Both the position numbers and the translations under genes were made by a program. From contig OZ018326.1 of NCBI GenBank assembly GCA_963969495.1, positions 155,496,306-155,560,305 on the forward strand: 64,000 bases of DNA, in the 5' to 3' direction. The notes under the pieces are model-generated. The model saw only the letters and a program-made list of their open reading frames with translations. It searched no databases and was not told the DNA's origin. Below are positions 32,700 to 43,712 of the stretch, in pieces. Origin of the DNA: Ceratothoa steindachneri (taxonomy: Eukaryota > Arthropoda > Malacostraca > Isopoda > Cymothoidae). How positions within the stretch are numbered: the first letter of the stretch is position 1; every line of letters starts with the position of its first letter.

Positions 32700-33790
32700 T
32701 CCTCCGATGAGGGAGCTTCGGCGATTTTCTCCAGTCAAGATTTAACATTAGTGTTATTTCTTATAACTGACTCCTCGAATGCCTTGGAGCATTCAGGGTC
32801 CACGAGCATGATCACTAAAGGAAGATTTTTTGCCTTTAAGAGTGAATTGAAGACCTGGTTGTAAAAACCAGGCTTCAATGCGTTAGCCACATTTGCGTGG
32901 GTAATACAGATCAGAATGTTTGCACTCAGATCTCCTGTGATGCTCATCTGTGCAGGTGTTGTCTTCACTTCCTCATTCTTCTTGGAAGTGCTCGCGTATG
33001 TCATCTCCTTAGCTTTCTTCTCTTCTTCTTCCTTCCTTTTGATTATTTCTCGAAGCTTTGGGCAGTTCAGAGCCATGGTCCTGTGTTCCACTTTGCAGTT
33101 GAGACATTTATTCTTAGTGCTCTCGCACTTATCGAACTGATGTCCTTCTATGGCGCATCCAATGCACCACAATTTGCTCTTGTCTGGGCAGGTCGTGGTT
33201 GTGTGTTGTTCTAGTTTATAGCATACAAAGCACATCTGTATGCTATTAAACCTCTCCTGCTGAATGTTCTCTCCTGGGATTCTCATATTAAAGACTAAGA
33301 TCTCGTCCGTCGTCGCTTTCCTGGCCATGTCGGTAGTAGAGGTTATTTTGAACACGTGGGTGTGTTCGCGAAATTTGATTATTTCCCGAACTTTCGCCCA
33401 CGGGTTGCTCTTAATAATCTCTTCTTTTAGTTTTTCGGTTGTGTTTTCGCCGACCTAACTCTCCACTTTGCTGCAAATGACACTGCGGTTCGCTGCCACT
33501 TATGGGGGGTCCTTGCTTCCAGTCCGATGCTCTTCAATGTGGTAGCTCCTTCTTCAGACAGGAACTGGTCCACATCTTTGGTTTCCACACAGATGGCTAT
33601 AAAACCTGATGAAATTTCAAGCAATTTTACCAGGGCCACCTTGAGATCGAGGTAGAGAGTTTCTCATAGCTTCCTTTTTTCCGGGGACTTTTCTCCTTGT
33701 ATAGTCGTGAGGGGGCCCCTCTTAGTAAAGGTCTCTATGGTCTTCTTGTTCCTTATTATGTCCTCTTCTTTTCTTCTTGTCCTCTGAACC
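32700..33790 (-). pseudogene. LINE A ORF1 (gag-like, three zinc knuckles)
   Basis: The N-terminal part (33639-33427) reads VKLLEISSGFIAICVETKDV and SEEGATTLKSIGLEA. After frame breaks, the main frame 33355-32735 holds ILVFNMRIPGENIQQERFNS and three knuckles: CFVCYKLEQHTTTTC (CX2CX5HX4C), CIGCAIEGHQFDKC (CX2CX4HX4C) and CLNCKVEHRTMALNC (CX2CX3HX6C). A basic, Glu/Lys-rich tail follows. LINE B ORF1 has the same three spacings. These proteins bind LINE RNA. Stops separate the N-terminal part, and the C-terminus meets the inserted retroelement near 32660-32700. Confidence 0.8.
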
Positions 33791-34350
33791 AAGGTGTAAT
33801 TATTTTTGTATTTTGTGAGTGAAAAAGAATGTGAGATGGGTGGTAAAGGCGGTAGTGGTTTGTAAAGGTGAGTTCAGAAACGTCGGTGAGAGCGCTCCCG
33901 TCCATTCTCCAGTCGGTCCCGATGGGTCTCGAGTGGGAACCTTGGAAGGGATGAATAATGGTGGAATTGATGCATTAGCGGCCGAATCAATGACCGCTAA
34001 AGTTTTGCCATCTCCTTCCGGGTACATACGCCATAACCGCTTCCAACTAAATAGAGACGGGTACTACTTCCCTCTATGATGCTGGCCGGGTTCTCCGAAT
34101 GATGGCGATCACTCCTCCACCCGGGACTTGCAGTTAAGTCCCCGTTTCGAGAAAATTTTTGACTTATGCTTTCACTGTGGGCTAGTCCTCAAACCAGCTT
34201 TCGCATAAGCTCTTAATTATGTCGGTCCCAGTGGCCGGCATAGTTAAGACGAATTTAATGAAGAGCAGGCATCCGAAGCAGGTTCCCACGCAGGAGTATG
34301 GACGGGAGCAGTGAGGTGCTTAAGCCCTCATTTATTGACAATCCAAGTTA
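33791..34350 (-). mobile_element. LINE A 5' untranslated region (probable)
   Basis: The stretch lies upstream of LINE A ORF1, and 34100-34330 shares words with 14400-14560 in opposite orientation. Open frames exist on both strands (86 codons plus, 75 codons minus), but neither resembles a known protein. I read it as LINE leader. Confidence 0.45.
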
Positions 34351-34640
34351 TGCAAAAAATACTAATTCTCTTTGTGAAAGGTGAAGCGAATTTCACCTAA
34401 ATGACTTCCAGGATAGGCTATTTGTCTTCGTCAGCGGTGCTCAAAGTCAAATACTAAGCAAATTGAAAAGCTGCTTTATCCAAAGGTACGTCAACAATGC
34501 TTGAAAGTCGAATGCTAGGCTTTTGATAACTCCCTTACGTCTTACGTCTGGAAAAAGTTAGAAGCTAAAAGTGTACAGTAAGAGTAGAGTGAAAAGTATA
34601 TTTTAGGTTAGAGTGGTAAAAAAGAATGAATCTGAGTTAA
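34351..34640. other. no recognisable gene between LINE A and LINE B
   Basis: AT-rich linker with no family match. A CGTCAGCGGTGCTCAAAGTC-like word occurs at about 34428 and a degraded version near 34490, so it may hold a decayed local duplication. Confidence 0.35.
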
Positions 34641-35863
34641 TGTAGTTTGCTGGGTGACCAGCCATCTCCATTGTATTTTCCTAGTTATTGTTCCTCACGT
34701 TATATTCTTCGTGTAAAAGATGCTCTCGCGCCTCTATTTCCTCTTCTTTCAATGTCTAACGCAGATTCTTTGATTTCAATGTGTGCAATCATTTTGCAAT
34801 CTCACCTACTATATATTGGGGGCTGGTCCTCTCTTGAGATAGGTTTTCCGCTTCTAAATTTACCTCTATTGTTTTCCTTGTAGTTGTGCGGGATGTCCAT
34901 GGTTCTTTTTTCTTCGTCGGTTAATATATCATTTAAGCTTTCCCATAATTTATATCCTCTCCTGTGCAAAGACACATTTATTGGTATCTAACCGATGTCG
35001 TGGTGCAGGTCACTTTGTCTTTTCGATTCTCTTCTTCTCGTGTTTGAGATAATATAAAGTGCAGCATTTTGAACTCTTTGAAGTTTAAGTGTGTTCGTTT
35101 TATGGACTCTGTTCACTGGAACAGCTGGGTAGAGCAACGTAGACCGGCGAACTGCGTTGTATATTTTTATTTTGTTTTCCACCTTCAAGTCTCTAAATTG
35201 ATATAATTTGATGGCATTTGCTTTAGCTAATCGTATCCGTTCCTTTACGTGTTTGACGTAGCCTTGCTGGTTGATTTTGAGGCCGAGTACTTTTCCTTCA
35301 TTCCCATAGCGATATCTGTTGTCGTCCACTCTAATTATATCCGTTTTTCTTCTCCCTAATGGGATAATAGTAAACTTGTCTGCATTTGTTCTAATCACCC
35401 ATTTCCGCTCAAATTCGTTAATGTTTGCTATTTCAGCCGCTGTTATCCTTGCCATCATCTGAGGGGGGGGGGGAGCCTGTATGGGCTACTCGCTCTAATC
35501 GTAATATCATCAGCGAACTGTATATATCTGGTGTATTGGTTAACTGGGCTGGGAAGATCCATTGTATATACACTGTAGAATGTCGGGCTTATACATCCTC
35601 TTTGAGGGACCCATGTAGGACTTCAAAGTACGGTCCATCAAAGCCTTCTATTGATATGTAGGCTGATCTATCTGTGATGTAGTCGCACAAGCACTTTGTC
35701 ACTTTGTTAGTGGCGAGGGGAGCCCTAGTCTTTTTAACTTGAATTTTGAGCCGACTCTCTCCATACTTTGTCATAAAGCTCTTGACACATCTCTAAGGAC
35801 TAGGTCCATTTTATGTTTGTCAAACTTTACTCTGGCCACGGTTTCCACTAACATTCCTAACGG
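34641..35863 (-). pseudogene. LINE B ORF2, polymerase palm to C-terminus
   Basis: Leftward from 35863 the frame has MLVETVARVKFDKH, motif A as MDLVLRDVSRAL, the stretch TKCLCDYITDRSAYISIEGF (35774-35589) and the active-site box YIQFADDITIRAS near 35510. It continues with ARITAAEIANINEFERKWVI, KVLGLKINQQGYVKHVKERI and LQRVQNAALYIISNTRRRES (35458-34988). The C-terminal stretch VSLHRRGYKLWESLNDILTD lies near 34950. Three or more frame breaks occur. Confidence 0.75.
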
Positions 35864-36172
35864 ATTATTTCCCGAACTTTTGCCCACGGGTTGCTTCTAA
35901 TAATCTCTTCTTTTAGTTCTTCGGTTGTGTTTTCGCCGACCCAACTCTCCACTTTGCTGCAAATGACACTGCGGTTCGCTGCTACTTATGGGGGGTCCTT
36001 GCTTCCAGTCCGATGCTCTTCAATGTGGTAGCTCCTTCTTCAGACAGGAACCGGTCCACATCTTTGGTCTCCACACAGATGGCTATAAAACCTGATGAAA
36101 TTTCAAGCAATTTCACCAGGACCACCTTGAGTTCGAGGTAGAGGGTTTCTTATAGCTTCCTCTTTTCCGGCG
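35864..36172 (-). mobile_element. fragment of LINE A ORF1 inside LINE B ORF2
   Basis: This stretch of about 309 bp is nearly identical to 33380-33690 (LINE A ORF1 N-terminal part), in the same orientation. Shared words include CTCCACTTTGCTGCAAATGA, GGGGGGTCCTTGCTTCCAGT and CTCTTCAATGTGGTAGCTCC. It sits between two halves of the LINE B polymerase frame. That points to an insertion, gene conversion or chimera formation. Confidence 0.85.
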
Positions 36173-37540
36173 CTTATTGTGAGATTAAATAGGGATACTA
36201 CTTTCTCCAAGAAAGTAGATGGTGCTCTGATAAGGTTTTGCTTGGTTAGCCCCGATTTTTCGGGGGCTCTCGGTTTGGTATTCTTTATTGTCTTCTTTAC
36301 TTCCTTTAGGGTGACTAGATCAACTCCCTCTTCTGCTAGGATTGTCAATGATGCATTGTTATTTGGGACTATATCTTGTCGATTTGCTTCCAAGTCTTCT
36401 ACTACCCATAGTTCGTGATCTCGGTCAAAATCTTCATTTTCTTTCGACGAGATGTCAAATACGCTTCTCCAATAAGTGCGAGGGTCAGTCTTTATTTCAT
36501 GAGGTTCTTTAGTTTCTCCTCCGTCATGGGTTAATACGATCTTGGGCATTGACTTTTTTTGCCCTAGCTATATATATTTTATTCCAAAATTTCGTTGGGT
36601 TAGTTTCGCTATCAATGGTTTCTATAAATCTATTCCATCTTATGCTTCTTTCGGCTGTTATTGCATTTCTTAATTTTTCTCTAACTTGCCGTAGACGATA
36701 TATATCTCATCTCTGGGGGCCGTTGAATTCTATATCTTCCCTAACTGTCGTATATTGATTTCTAGGGTCTCGATTTGCTGAGTTCTCAAGGGGTGGGGCA
36801 GTGTTCTGTACTCTGTAGTTGGGACGTGTCTTCTGTCAGCTTCTATTAATGCCTCCATTAATCTTTCAAGCTCATGGTCAATATCCTCCAATGTTGCTTC
36901 GGTTAGGTTGATCTGTTGGTGTTCCGTTAGGTCTTCATAGTATCCTGTCCGGTTAGTTAATCTTTACTGCTTTCTACGTGGGCATTTAATTTAAATGGGG
37001 TCTAATGATAGGGTCATCACCATGATCTCATGATCGCTTATTGAAGGAGGGACTCTTTCGATTAGGTAGTTTAGTGTGAATCCTGTTTTGGCCGACACAA
37101 TGTCTTGTTTTGTGGCACTGTTCGCTCCAAAGTAGGTTGGGAATTCGGGTCCTATTCTCTCAACTATCCCTCTCTCCAACATGATATCGAGATTTTTCCC
37201 TGCCTTGTTGAAGCATCTCGTGTATCTCGACGCTCGACTACCCCATGGATATTATTAAGTCACCTGTAGTTGTTTCTTGAAGCTTATGTCTTTCCTTATG
37301 GCTATAGCTACTCCATCATAATTTATTTCATCGGTGGTTTTCGTAATTATGTTATAGTTAAAGATTTTAATTGTATCTTTTGCTTGTATCTTTTAATTGT
37401 ATCTCATTTAGTAAAATTATTTCCGAATCGATTTTAAGATAGGTATTGCTAAGAGTGAATCTCTTCTTTTTCCAACTAGCTACGTTGTGACTAACGATTT
37501 AAATTTCCTAAGCTGCGCCATTATTTCGATGTATTCTCGG
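36173..37540 (-). pseudogene. LINE B ORF2, endonuclease and N-terminal polymerase part
   Basis: The endonuclease starts near 37470 with KKRFTLSNTYLKIDSEIILL, then has ERGIVERIGPEFPTYFGANS and ERVPPSISDHEIMVMTLSLD (37182-36991), with Asp-His at the end. The polymerase N-terminal part (36549-36173) reads ILAEEGVDLVTLKEVKKTIK, PRAPEKSGLTKQNLIRAPST and STFLEKVVSLFNLTISAG, after which the LINE A fragment cuts in. The region between 36990 and 36560 is badly frame-shifted. Its order matches LINE A ORF2. Confidence 0.7.
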
Positions 37541-37599
37541 ATATGCTTGGCCTTCTCTCAGCTTTGTGTGTATCTCTGCTAATGGTGATTGTGCGGGAA

Positions 37600-38600
37600 T
37601 TCCAAGTGGAATTTCTTTTCCAGCACGAAAGTAACGTCCATGCCCTGGAGAAGATCCTAGAATTTGGTTAGGCTTAAATGGGTAAGCCTCCCTCCCACCC
37701 CCCATCCACGAGCAGTAGCCTCGAACCGCGTCCACCACGGACCACCTTTATGTGGGTTAGAATCGCGTCGGCGTGAAGATTCGAGGCCATTCGAGAGTAG
37801 CGCTGTTCCTCCCTCCACCCCCTCGGGGGGAGCCTCGGATATATATAGGGCTCGTCTTCCATGTGGGAGACACAGAGTTGAGGAGTCTCGCCCGGCCCCA
37901 AGAAGTTTCCCCTAGTTCCAAGTCAGGTGCTAACGACAAAGCAAAGTGACGGCTGAACTTTTGTGTCTAGGAATTAACCCAGCCAGTGTGGTAATTCCAT
38001 TTGACGATCGCCACCGAGCGATTTTTCCGACTCCACTCATCAACTCCTGTCGAAGCCCTCCTCGTTTGCCCCTCGTTTTGGGGTGGCCAAAATACTCTCT
38101 CCTGGACCGGACGTTACCGCCTCCCCCCCCCCCTTTGGAGAACCGTCATCACGTTAACTTCCCGCTCAGAAGCTCCGAGCGCCCTCATCTCACGTTTATT
38201 GCCTGCAGAAGACATCCGTGAAGCCTTACCCTGACGTCTCACCCGGAATCTTCCGTAAGCCAACCCCTTTCCCCCTTCAGTAACGCATTTGAGTTTATCC
38301 TCCCCATTTGAATAGTCTCCTTCTGTAATGCATTAATTTCTAACTTCTGAGTCTGATGCATAACTCTGCAATTTTCCCCCTCATTCACCAATTTAATTTT
38401 GCCCATTTATTCTCCTGTTTTATGTAAATAAAATTATATTTTTGTAAATGCCTCTTTAAATAACCTTGCGCTTTGCCATTGCCCAAATTTTACTTGACCT
38501 CGTTGCACTCTTATCTCACTGTTCCGCGGGTCGAAACTCGTGGCGTTCCGTTCCTTGTCGGTTCCGCTTTAAGTTATTGGTCCCTCCCCCATAGATATAA
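37600..38600 (+). other. GC-rich LTR-like or promoter-like block
   Basis: A GC-rich kilobase interrupts AT-rich LINE B. It has a TATA-like GATATATATAGGGCTCG at about 37838 and pyrimidine-rich DNA over the next 300 bp. The polyadenylation signal context TGTAAATAAAATTATATTTT lies at about 38424. This order (TATA, leader, AATAAA) is that of a solo LTR. No TG/CA ends or target duplication were fixed. The short open frames here (37664-37915, 37946-38234) look like by-products of composition. Confidence 0.4.
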
Positions 38601-38770
38601 TATGGTAGTGATATAATGTAATGTCATACCACGACAGTGATATTGTTCTCCCATTTCTCTTCTTCTTGAATTTATCCTTTTTAATAGTATACAGTAAGTA
38701 CTGGGGTATTTTGACATTTCCTCCGTTTTCATACTCGTTCCAGGTATGATCCTTCGTATTTATAGTTATA

Positions 38771-40552
38771 CCGGGTGTCCCAAAAAAAAGTTAACCGTAC
38801 TTTGAATTAGCATAACTCAAAAACTATTTGAGAATTTTTGATCTTGCCAAAAGTGTTTTATTTACCAACTATTTATCTGTCGATTCTGGAAATTTCATTA
38901 AATTTCCTTTCATGATATTGATACACTAATGGGTTAAGTGGAGGCTATCAAAAATGTTTGCGCAAAGAAGTAAAATAATGAAACGAAGGCTAGGCTACCG
39001 TGCACTTTCAAGAGGAGCGTAGGGAGCCTAGGTATCCTAGGACACTGTGCGATTCTCCAAGCATAGCTTAGGCTATTTTACAGTAGTTTTTCAGCCACGC
39101 TGTGGTATGGTTTTGTCATTATTGCTTACTAAGCAAATGAAAGCGTTTCTGTGTAAAAGTTTACTTCCATAGAACCTTTTTAATCATGCAGTTAACAAAA
39201 GATCAACGCGTATTTGTAGTCACAAACTTTATTATTAATGGCAGTATTAAACAAGTACAAGATTCATTTCAACAACGTTTTCCAGTTAGGCACCCACCAA
39301 GCAAGCCCACACTTTGGAAAAACTTCGCAAATACCAACATGAAGGAACATGCTTAAATCTAAATGAAGGTCGTTCGGATCGTATGAGAACCATAAGAACA
39401 ACATAAATTGTTCAAAAGGACACTACTTCAAAATCCACATGTATCAGCCAGAAAGAATGGATTACAATTGTCAAAGTCATCATTTAACCGCATTATTAAA
39501 CATGACTTAAAATGGCATCGTTATAAGATGCATGCAAGACACCAACTTCTTGAAGCTGATTTTCTTTGTCGTAGACAATTTGTCGAATGGCCTCCCCATA
39601 AACTTGCTCGTTTCTTGGAAAACATTGTGATTGGTGACGAGGCAGCCTTTTCATGAATGGGAAGGTAAATATCCATAACATTAGGCAATATGAGCCGCTG
39701 AACCACCCCCTAGCATTCAACTTGGACAAACGTATTTGTCATCAGAAAGTGTCTCTGTGGATCGGAATATGCGGGAATGGCTATCTTGTCGGCCCATTGT
39801 TTTACGAGAATAACTTGAATGGTGCTGCCTACCTGAGCATGATCAACGAAAGAATCTTTTTGGAACTCAGCCAGATTTACGACAATCAATTCAATAGAAT
39901 TTGGTGGATTCAGGACGGCCCACCAGCTCATAGGCAGCTTGCTGTAAGAAAAAAACTAAGAGAAACGTTTGACAACCGCATTGTCACACTAAATCATGCA
40001 ATTGAATGGACCTCAAGATCCCCTGACTTGACACCCAGCGATTATTTCTTATGGAGATATCTAAAGAATAAAGTGTATTCTACTCTACCACAAAGCATCA
40101 ACCAGTTAAGAGATATTATCACACGTGAAGTCGATAGACTAAAGGAAAATCACAAGTTAATCAAAAAGGTTGTTCAATAAATGCGATCAAAGGCGCAACT
40201 GTGCTTGGAAAGAAGTGGAAAACATGTGGAAGGAAATGATACTTAGAAAATTAAAAAATGAATTTGTATTACCCATATGAAGAGGTGTTTGTGTTAAAAA
40301 TGGATTTAAATTAATTTGTTAATTTTAAAGTTCGAAGTTTCATTATTTTACTTCTTTGTGCAAACATAATTTTGATAGCCTCCACTAAACCCATTAGTGT
40401 ATTAATACCGTAAAAGGGAATTTAATAAAATTTCCAGAATCGACAGATAAATAGTTGGTAAATTTGTTTTGTTTTAGAGGACTCAAAAATCTCCAATAAG
40501 TTTTGAGTTATACTAATTCAAAGTACGGTTAACTTTTTTCTGGGACACATTG
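38771..40552 (+). mobile_element. complete DD41D mariner-type transposon with TA target duplication
   Basis: The left end CCGGGTGTCCCAAAAAAAAG and the right end, read on the minus strand as CAATGTGTCCCAGAAAAAAG, open inverted repeats that run about 180-200 bp. Each continues through TTAACCGTACTTTGAATTAG and later GCCTCCACT. TA dinucleotides flank both ends (38769-38770 and 40553-40554). The element is 1782 bp and lies within LINE B, so it jumped after LINE B did. Confidence 0.85.
39186..40180 (+). pseudogene. DD41D transposase (DUF4817-type HTH), few lesions
   Basis: The ATG 39186 starts MQLTKDQRVFVVTNFIINGS and SFQQRFPVRHPPSKPTLWK, the helix-turn-helix region of this family. QNPHVSARKNGLQLSKSSFN follows. 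The first catalytic Asp is in VIGDEAAF (about 39635), the second in WWIQDGPPAHR (about 39912) and the third in RSPDLTPSDYFLWRYLKNKV. I count 41 residues from the second Asp to the one in PSD. Frame changes near 39315, 39400 and 39655 and a stop near 39396 are the only lesions seen, so the copy is young or recently dead. The last frame (39653-40180) is open to the natural stop. Confidence 0.8.
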
Positions 40553-40554
40553 TA

Positions 40555-41903
40555 GTACCCTTTTTTGACTCCCTGAATAAGTTTTTCATTGGTCGATGGG
40601 AAAGGTATCTCTTTTGAAGCAAAGAGTTTAAGGTGGAACTCCTGTTTTTCTTCGTCGATTCCACTATTTTCTTTGACACTGGGTACAGTTCCCTCTTTGC
40701 ATTGACTAGCTGATTGTAGTGGTCTCTCCTATAAATCCATATTCCTATCAAGGGAAGCAATTTCAACTTCCATCGATTCTTCCTGTTTCTGTTGTATCTT
40801 TTTCTCTCAGCCTCGTGTCTCTCTCTTCAGCCGATTTGCGTTGGGGACTTTGCTCCGCAGTTGTGCTTTTCTGTAGCGCTTGTTCTTTCTTGGATGACGA
40901 GGGATTATATTGAATGCTAAGGACTTCCGCTGATGGGGGCTTGTCGGGAAACCACATCTCATCGAGGCCATTGATTTTTAGCATTAAATTTAGTTCTTTT
41001 GCGTAAGTTCCCGTTTTAGCGACATTCATAACGTGGGCGTGCAAAATACATGCCAAAATGTTTAGCGATTCGGAGTGTTTTATTTCTATTATATTTCTGG
41101 TCGTCTGCATTTTTTCCGCCGTTGCCTCTGCTACTTTGGCAAATGTTAGGTTTTGCCTCACTTCTTGCTTTCTGGTTTTCTCCCTCTTCTTCTTATCTAT
41201 AATTTCGCGCCTTAGTGGGCAGGCCATTGCAATGGTTCTATGATTTCCATTACAATTCATGCACTTTTTAACTTGTGATGTACATATTCTCGGCGTGTGA
41301 TTTTTGGCGCTGCACTTAGAACACCACTTTTCATCTTTACGAGGGCAGTCTTTAGTGGGATGCTCTTCTAAGGCGAAGCAATTGAAGCAGGTTTGTATGC
41401 TAATAAATTCCTCGCTTTTGATTTGCTCAGGCGTTATTTTTAGATTGAAAGCTAGGAGTCCAATTTCTTTGGCTTTCCCCACCATATTCGTTTCTCAAAA
41501 GAATATTTGGAATACGTGTAGGTATTCCTGGTTTGTATTTTTGCTAGTGAACTTTGATTTTGGCCCATTGTTGAGTCCTCTCTGTTTCCTCCTTAATTTC
41601 TTCAGCATTGTGCTCTCCTATCCAGGAGTCAATTTGTCGGCAATATACAGCCTTTTGGGCCTCAATTTGAGGCGATACCTTGGCCTCTAAACCAATCTTC
41701 TCCAATTCATCAGAAGCCTTTTCGGATAAGAGCTTGTCTACATCTTCCTCCTTTTGGCAGAGTACAATGTAGGAGTTGCTGTAATCCAGAAGTCTCACTA
41801 AGATGATTCCTAGTTCTCCATATATTACTCGAAAAACGTTGATTCTATCGGGTGTTTGTTCGCCTTTACGGACGCGCAAAGGGACACGTTTGGTCGAGGC
41901 CAT
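40555..41903 (-). pseudogene. LINE B ORF1 (gag-like, three zinc knuckles)
   Basis: The frame 41903-41544 starts MASTKRVPLRVRKGEQTPDR and includes RLLDYSNSYIVLCQKEEDVD and the KIGLEAK stretch shared with LINE A. After one break, 41485-40763 carries ERIGLLAFNLKI-like sequence and three knuckles: CFNCFALEEHPTKDC (CX2CX5HX4C), CSKCSAKNHTPRIC (CX2CX4HX4C) and CMNCNGNHRTIAMAC (CX2CX3HX6C). A Glu/Lys/Arg-rich tail follows, and a further basic piece (40766-40555) runs up to the DD41D insertion. One frameshift near 41500-41540 is the main lesion. Confidence 0.8.
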
Positions 41904-41971
41904 CTTCTGATCAAACGAGCTTCTTCTTAGTTTTTCGCATTCGTGTAAGAGGCGAAAAAAAGGAAAAAAGT

Positions 41972-41974
<3 letters not shown>

Positions 41975-42008
<34 letters not shown>
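41975..42008. repeat. (GA)n microsatellite
   Basis: A pure GA run between the start of LINE B (leftward) and LINE D (rightward). Confidence 0.95.
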
Positions 42009-42010
<2 letters not shown>

Positions 42011-42149
42011 AATGGGAGGCAAAGGTACCGTTATATCCGATTATTTCTAGGCTTATTCAGCTGGCAAGTCGGTTTCCCTACCTACTACCTATCCCTAGCC
42101 CTAAAAGTTTTTGCTCCACCTTGCTGAGTCCGCCGCTCACACGGGTTCT

Positions 42150-43705
42150 AACCCATCCCGATCATTACTCCAGCCGACGAACAGACAACAGCCACACTAC
42201 TAGACCAAGGAATCAAGGTCTGTGGTACACTCACACACCCAAATAACATTCAGCCACACCTAAACGTAAAAATCCAGCAGAGCCGGCGCTGATACAAGAG
42301 CGGTCACGAGATAAACACCTGCCGAGCGAACCAGATCTGCTCCAAATGCAGCGTAATCGGCCGCTATTACTCCAGCTGCACCTCCCAAACCACAAAATGC
42401 CTAAATTGTGGCGGCGACCATGTCGCTGTCAACCTAACGTGCCCCTACCTCTCGAAGGTACGGGCAGACGCTGTCTCATCGTTACGGAGTCTAAACAACA
42501 ACGCAACTCTTTCTGCCTCCGCTCTTGCTCCCCCTCCACTCACAATATTCTTCGAAGCCACAACGGTGCCATCCTCAGCCCCAACATTTACCCAGGTACC
42601 CCATCAACCCTACAACTACCCAGGTACCCCATCAACTCTACAACTACCCCAACTCTCATCACTACGCCGGTACACCATCATGCAACAACACAATCAAACA
42701 CACACGAGACAGCGACACTTCACAACACCAGCCACTGGTCACACCTGGCCGTTGTGCTTTTCACACTGGCAAAAGACTTATCAAGGGGGGGATGCCCGAA
42801 TATACGCCAAATACCTCAAGGAGATGATTGCTTCAAACAGGCTGGAGGTAGTCTTCTTTGAACGACTAATCGCCATGCTCCAAGAAGACAACACAATAAA
42901 ACAATCACACAAACCCACACCAACCGTCATATACACATCTCACCAATCACTCACACATCTCACAACAACTCACTTTCCCCCTGCTACCACTAGCCCTCCT
43001 CTCCTACCCAACCCTTCTCCTCTCACGCCTGTCCTCATTCCGCTTTCAATCTCAACTACCTCTGATCATCTCACCCCCGCCCAGTTCTGTCCCCCACTAT
43101 CTGCCTCGGCCGACCCCAACTCCGTTCAACCTCCTGCTGCCCCTACCACTTCGGCCTGTTCCACTCACGAGATCCTATCCACTACTTCTTCCCAATCCTT
43201 CTCCACATCCTCTACTATCCTTATGCACTCTGCCTCCTCCCCCGTCGATCCCCCTCCGCTCACTCACAATCCTACCATTTCTAAGCCCTCTTCTCCTGCA
43301 AAATATCCTGTATCAAACACTACTCCTCCTTTCACTCCTACTGAAACACCCCCATCTCACATACAGCCTGCTTTCAAGAATCACCACTCCAAACCTACGC
43401 CCTCTATCTCTTCGGCCAAACCCCCCTCTATCACTGTTCAACCTATGAAAAAACAAAAAAACAAAACATATCCCAAATCTACAACTACTCCCATCGCTGC
43501 ACCTACAACTGTCCTCTTCTCCTCCAATACATTCACCACCACAATCTCTATCCACACTTATACCGCTGCCTCCTTCACCGGCGCCCATTTTCCTCCCATG
43601 CCACGACTACCACTGAAACACCCCGCCCCTACTCTGTCCCTCTCTCTACAAGAGCAAGCCGAGAAAAGGGCAGACGCACACCGCCTACTGCGCCCTAGAC
43701 TATAA
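42150..43705 (+). pseudogene. LINE D ORF1 (gag-like) with long Pro/Thr/Ser-rich tail
   Basis: The first part, across a stop near 42289, reads EQTTATLLDQGIKVCGTLTH, PNNIQPHLNVKIQQSR and then the knuckles CSKCSVIGRYYSSC (third ligand His replaced by Arg) and CLNCGGDHVAVNLTC (about 42330-42450). The frame 42566-43705 is open for 379 codons. It holds a small ordered block, GDARIYAKYLKEMIASNRLE and FFERLIAMLQEDNT, then about 250 residues rich in Pro, Thr and Ser, ending EQAEKRADAHRLLRPRL. The clade is not settled; it differs from A and B in sequence and composition. Confidence 0.65.
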
Positions 43706-43712
43706 GTCTAAG

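Noticed and set aside
37664..38234. Proline-rich plus-strand frames in the GC-rich block
   Set aside because: No conserved motif; base composition and the LTR-like signals give a simpler reading.
43313..43588. 91-codon Gly/Arg-rich minus frame
   Set aside because: It is the antisense of the Pro/Thr/Ser-rich LINE D ORF1 tail.
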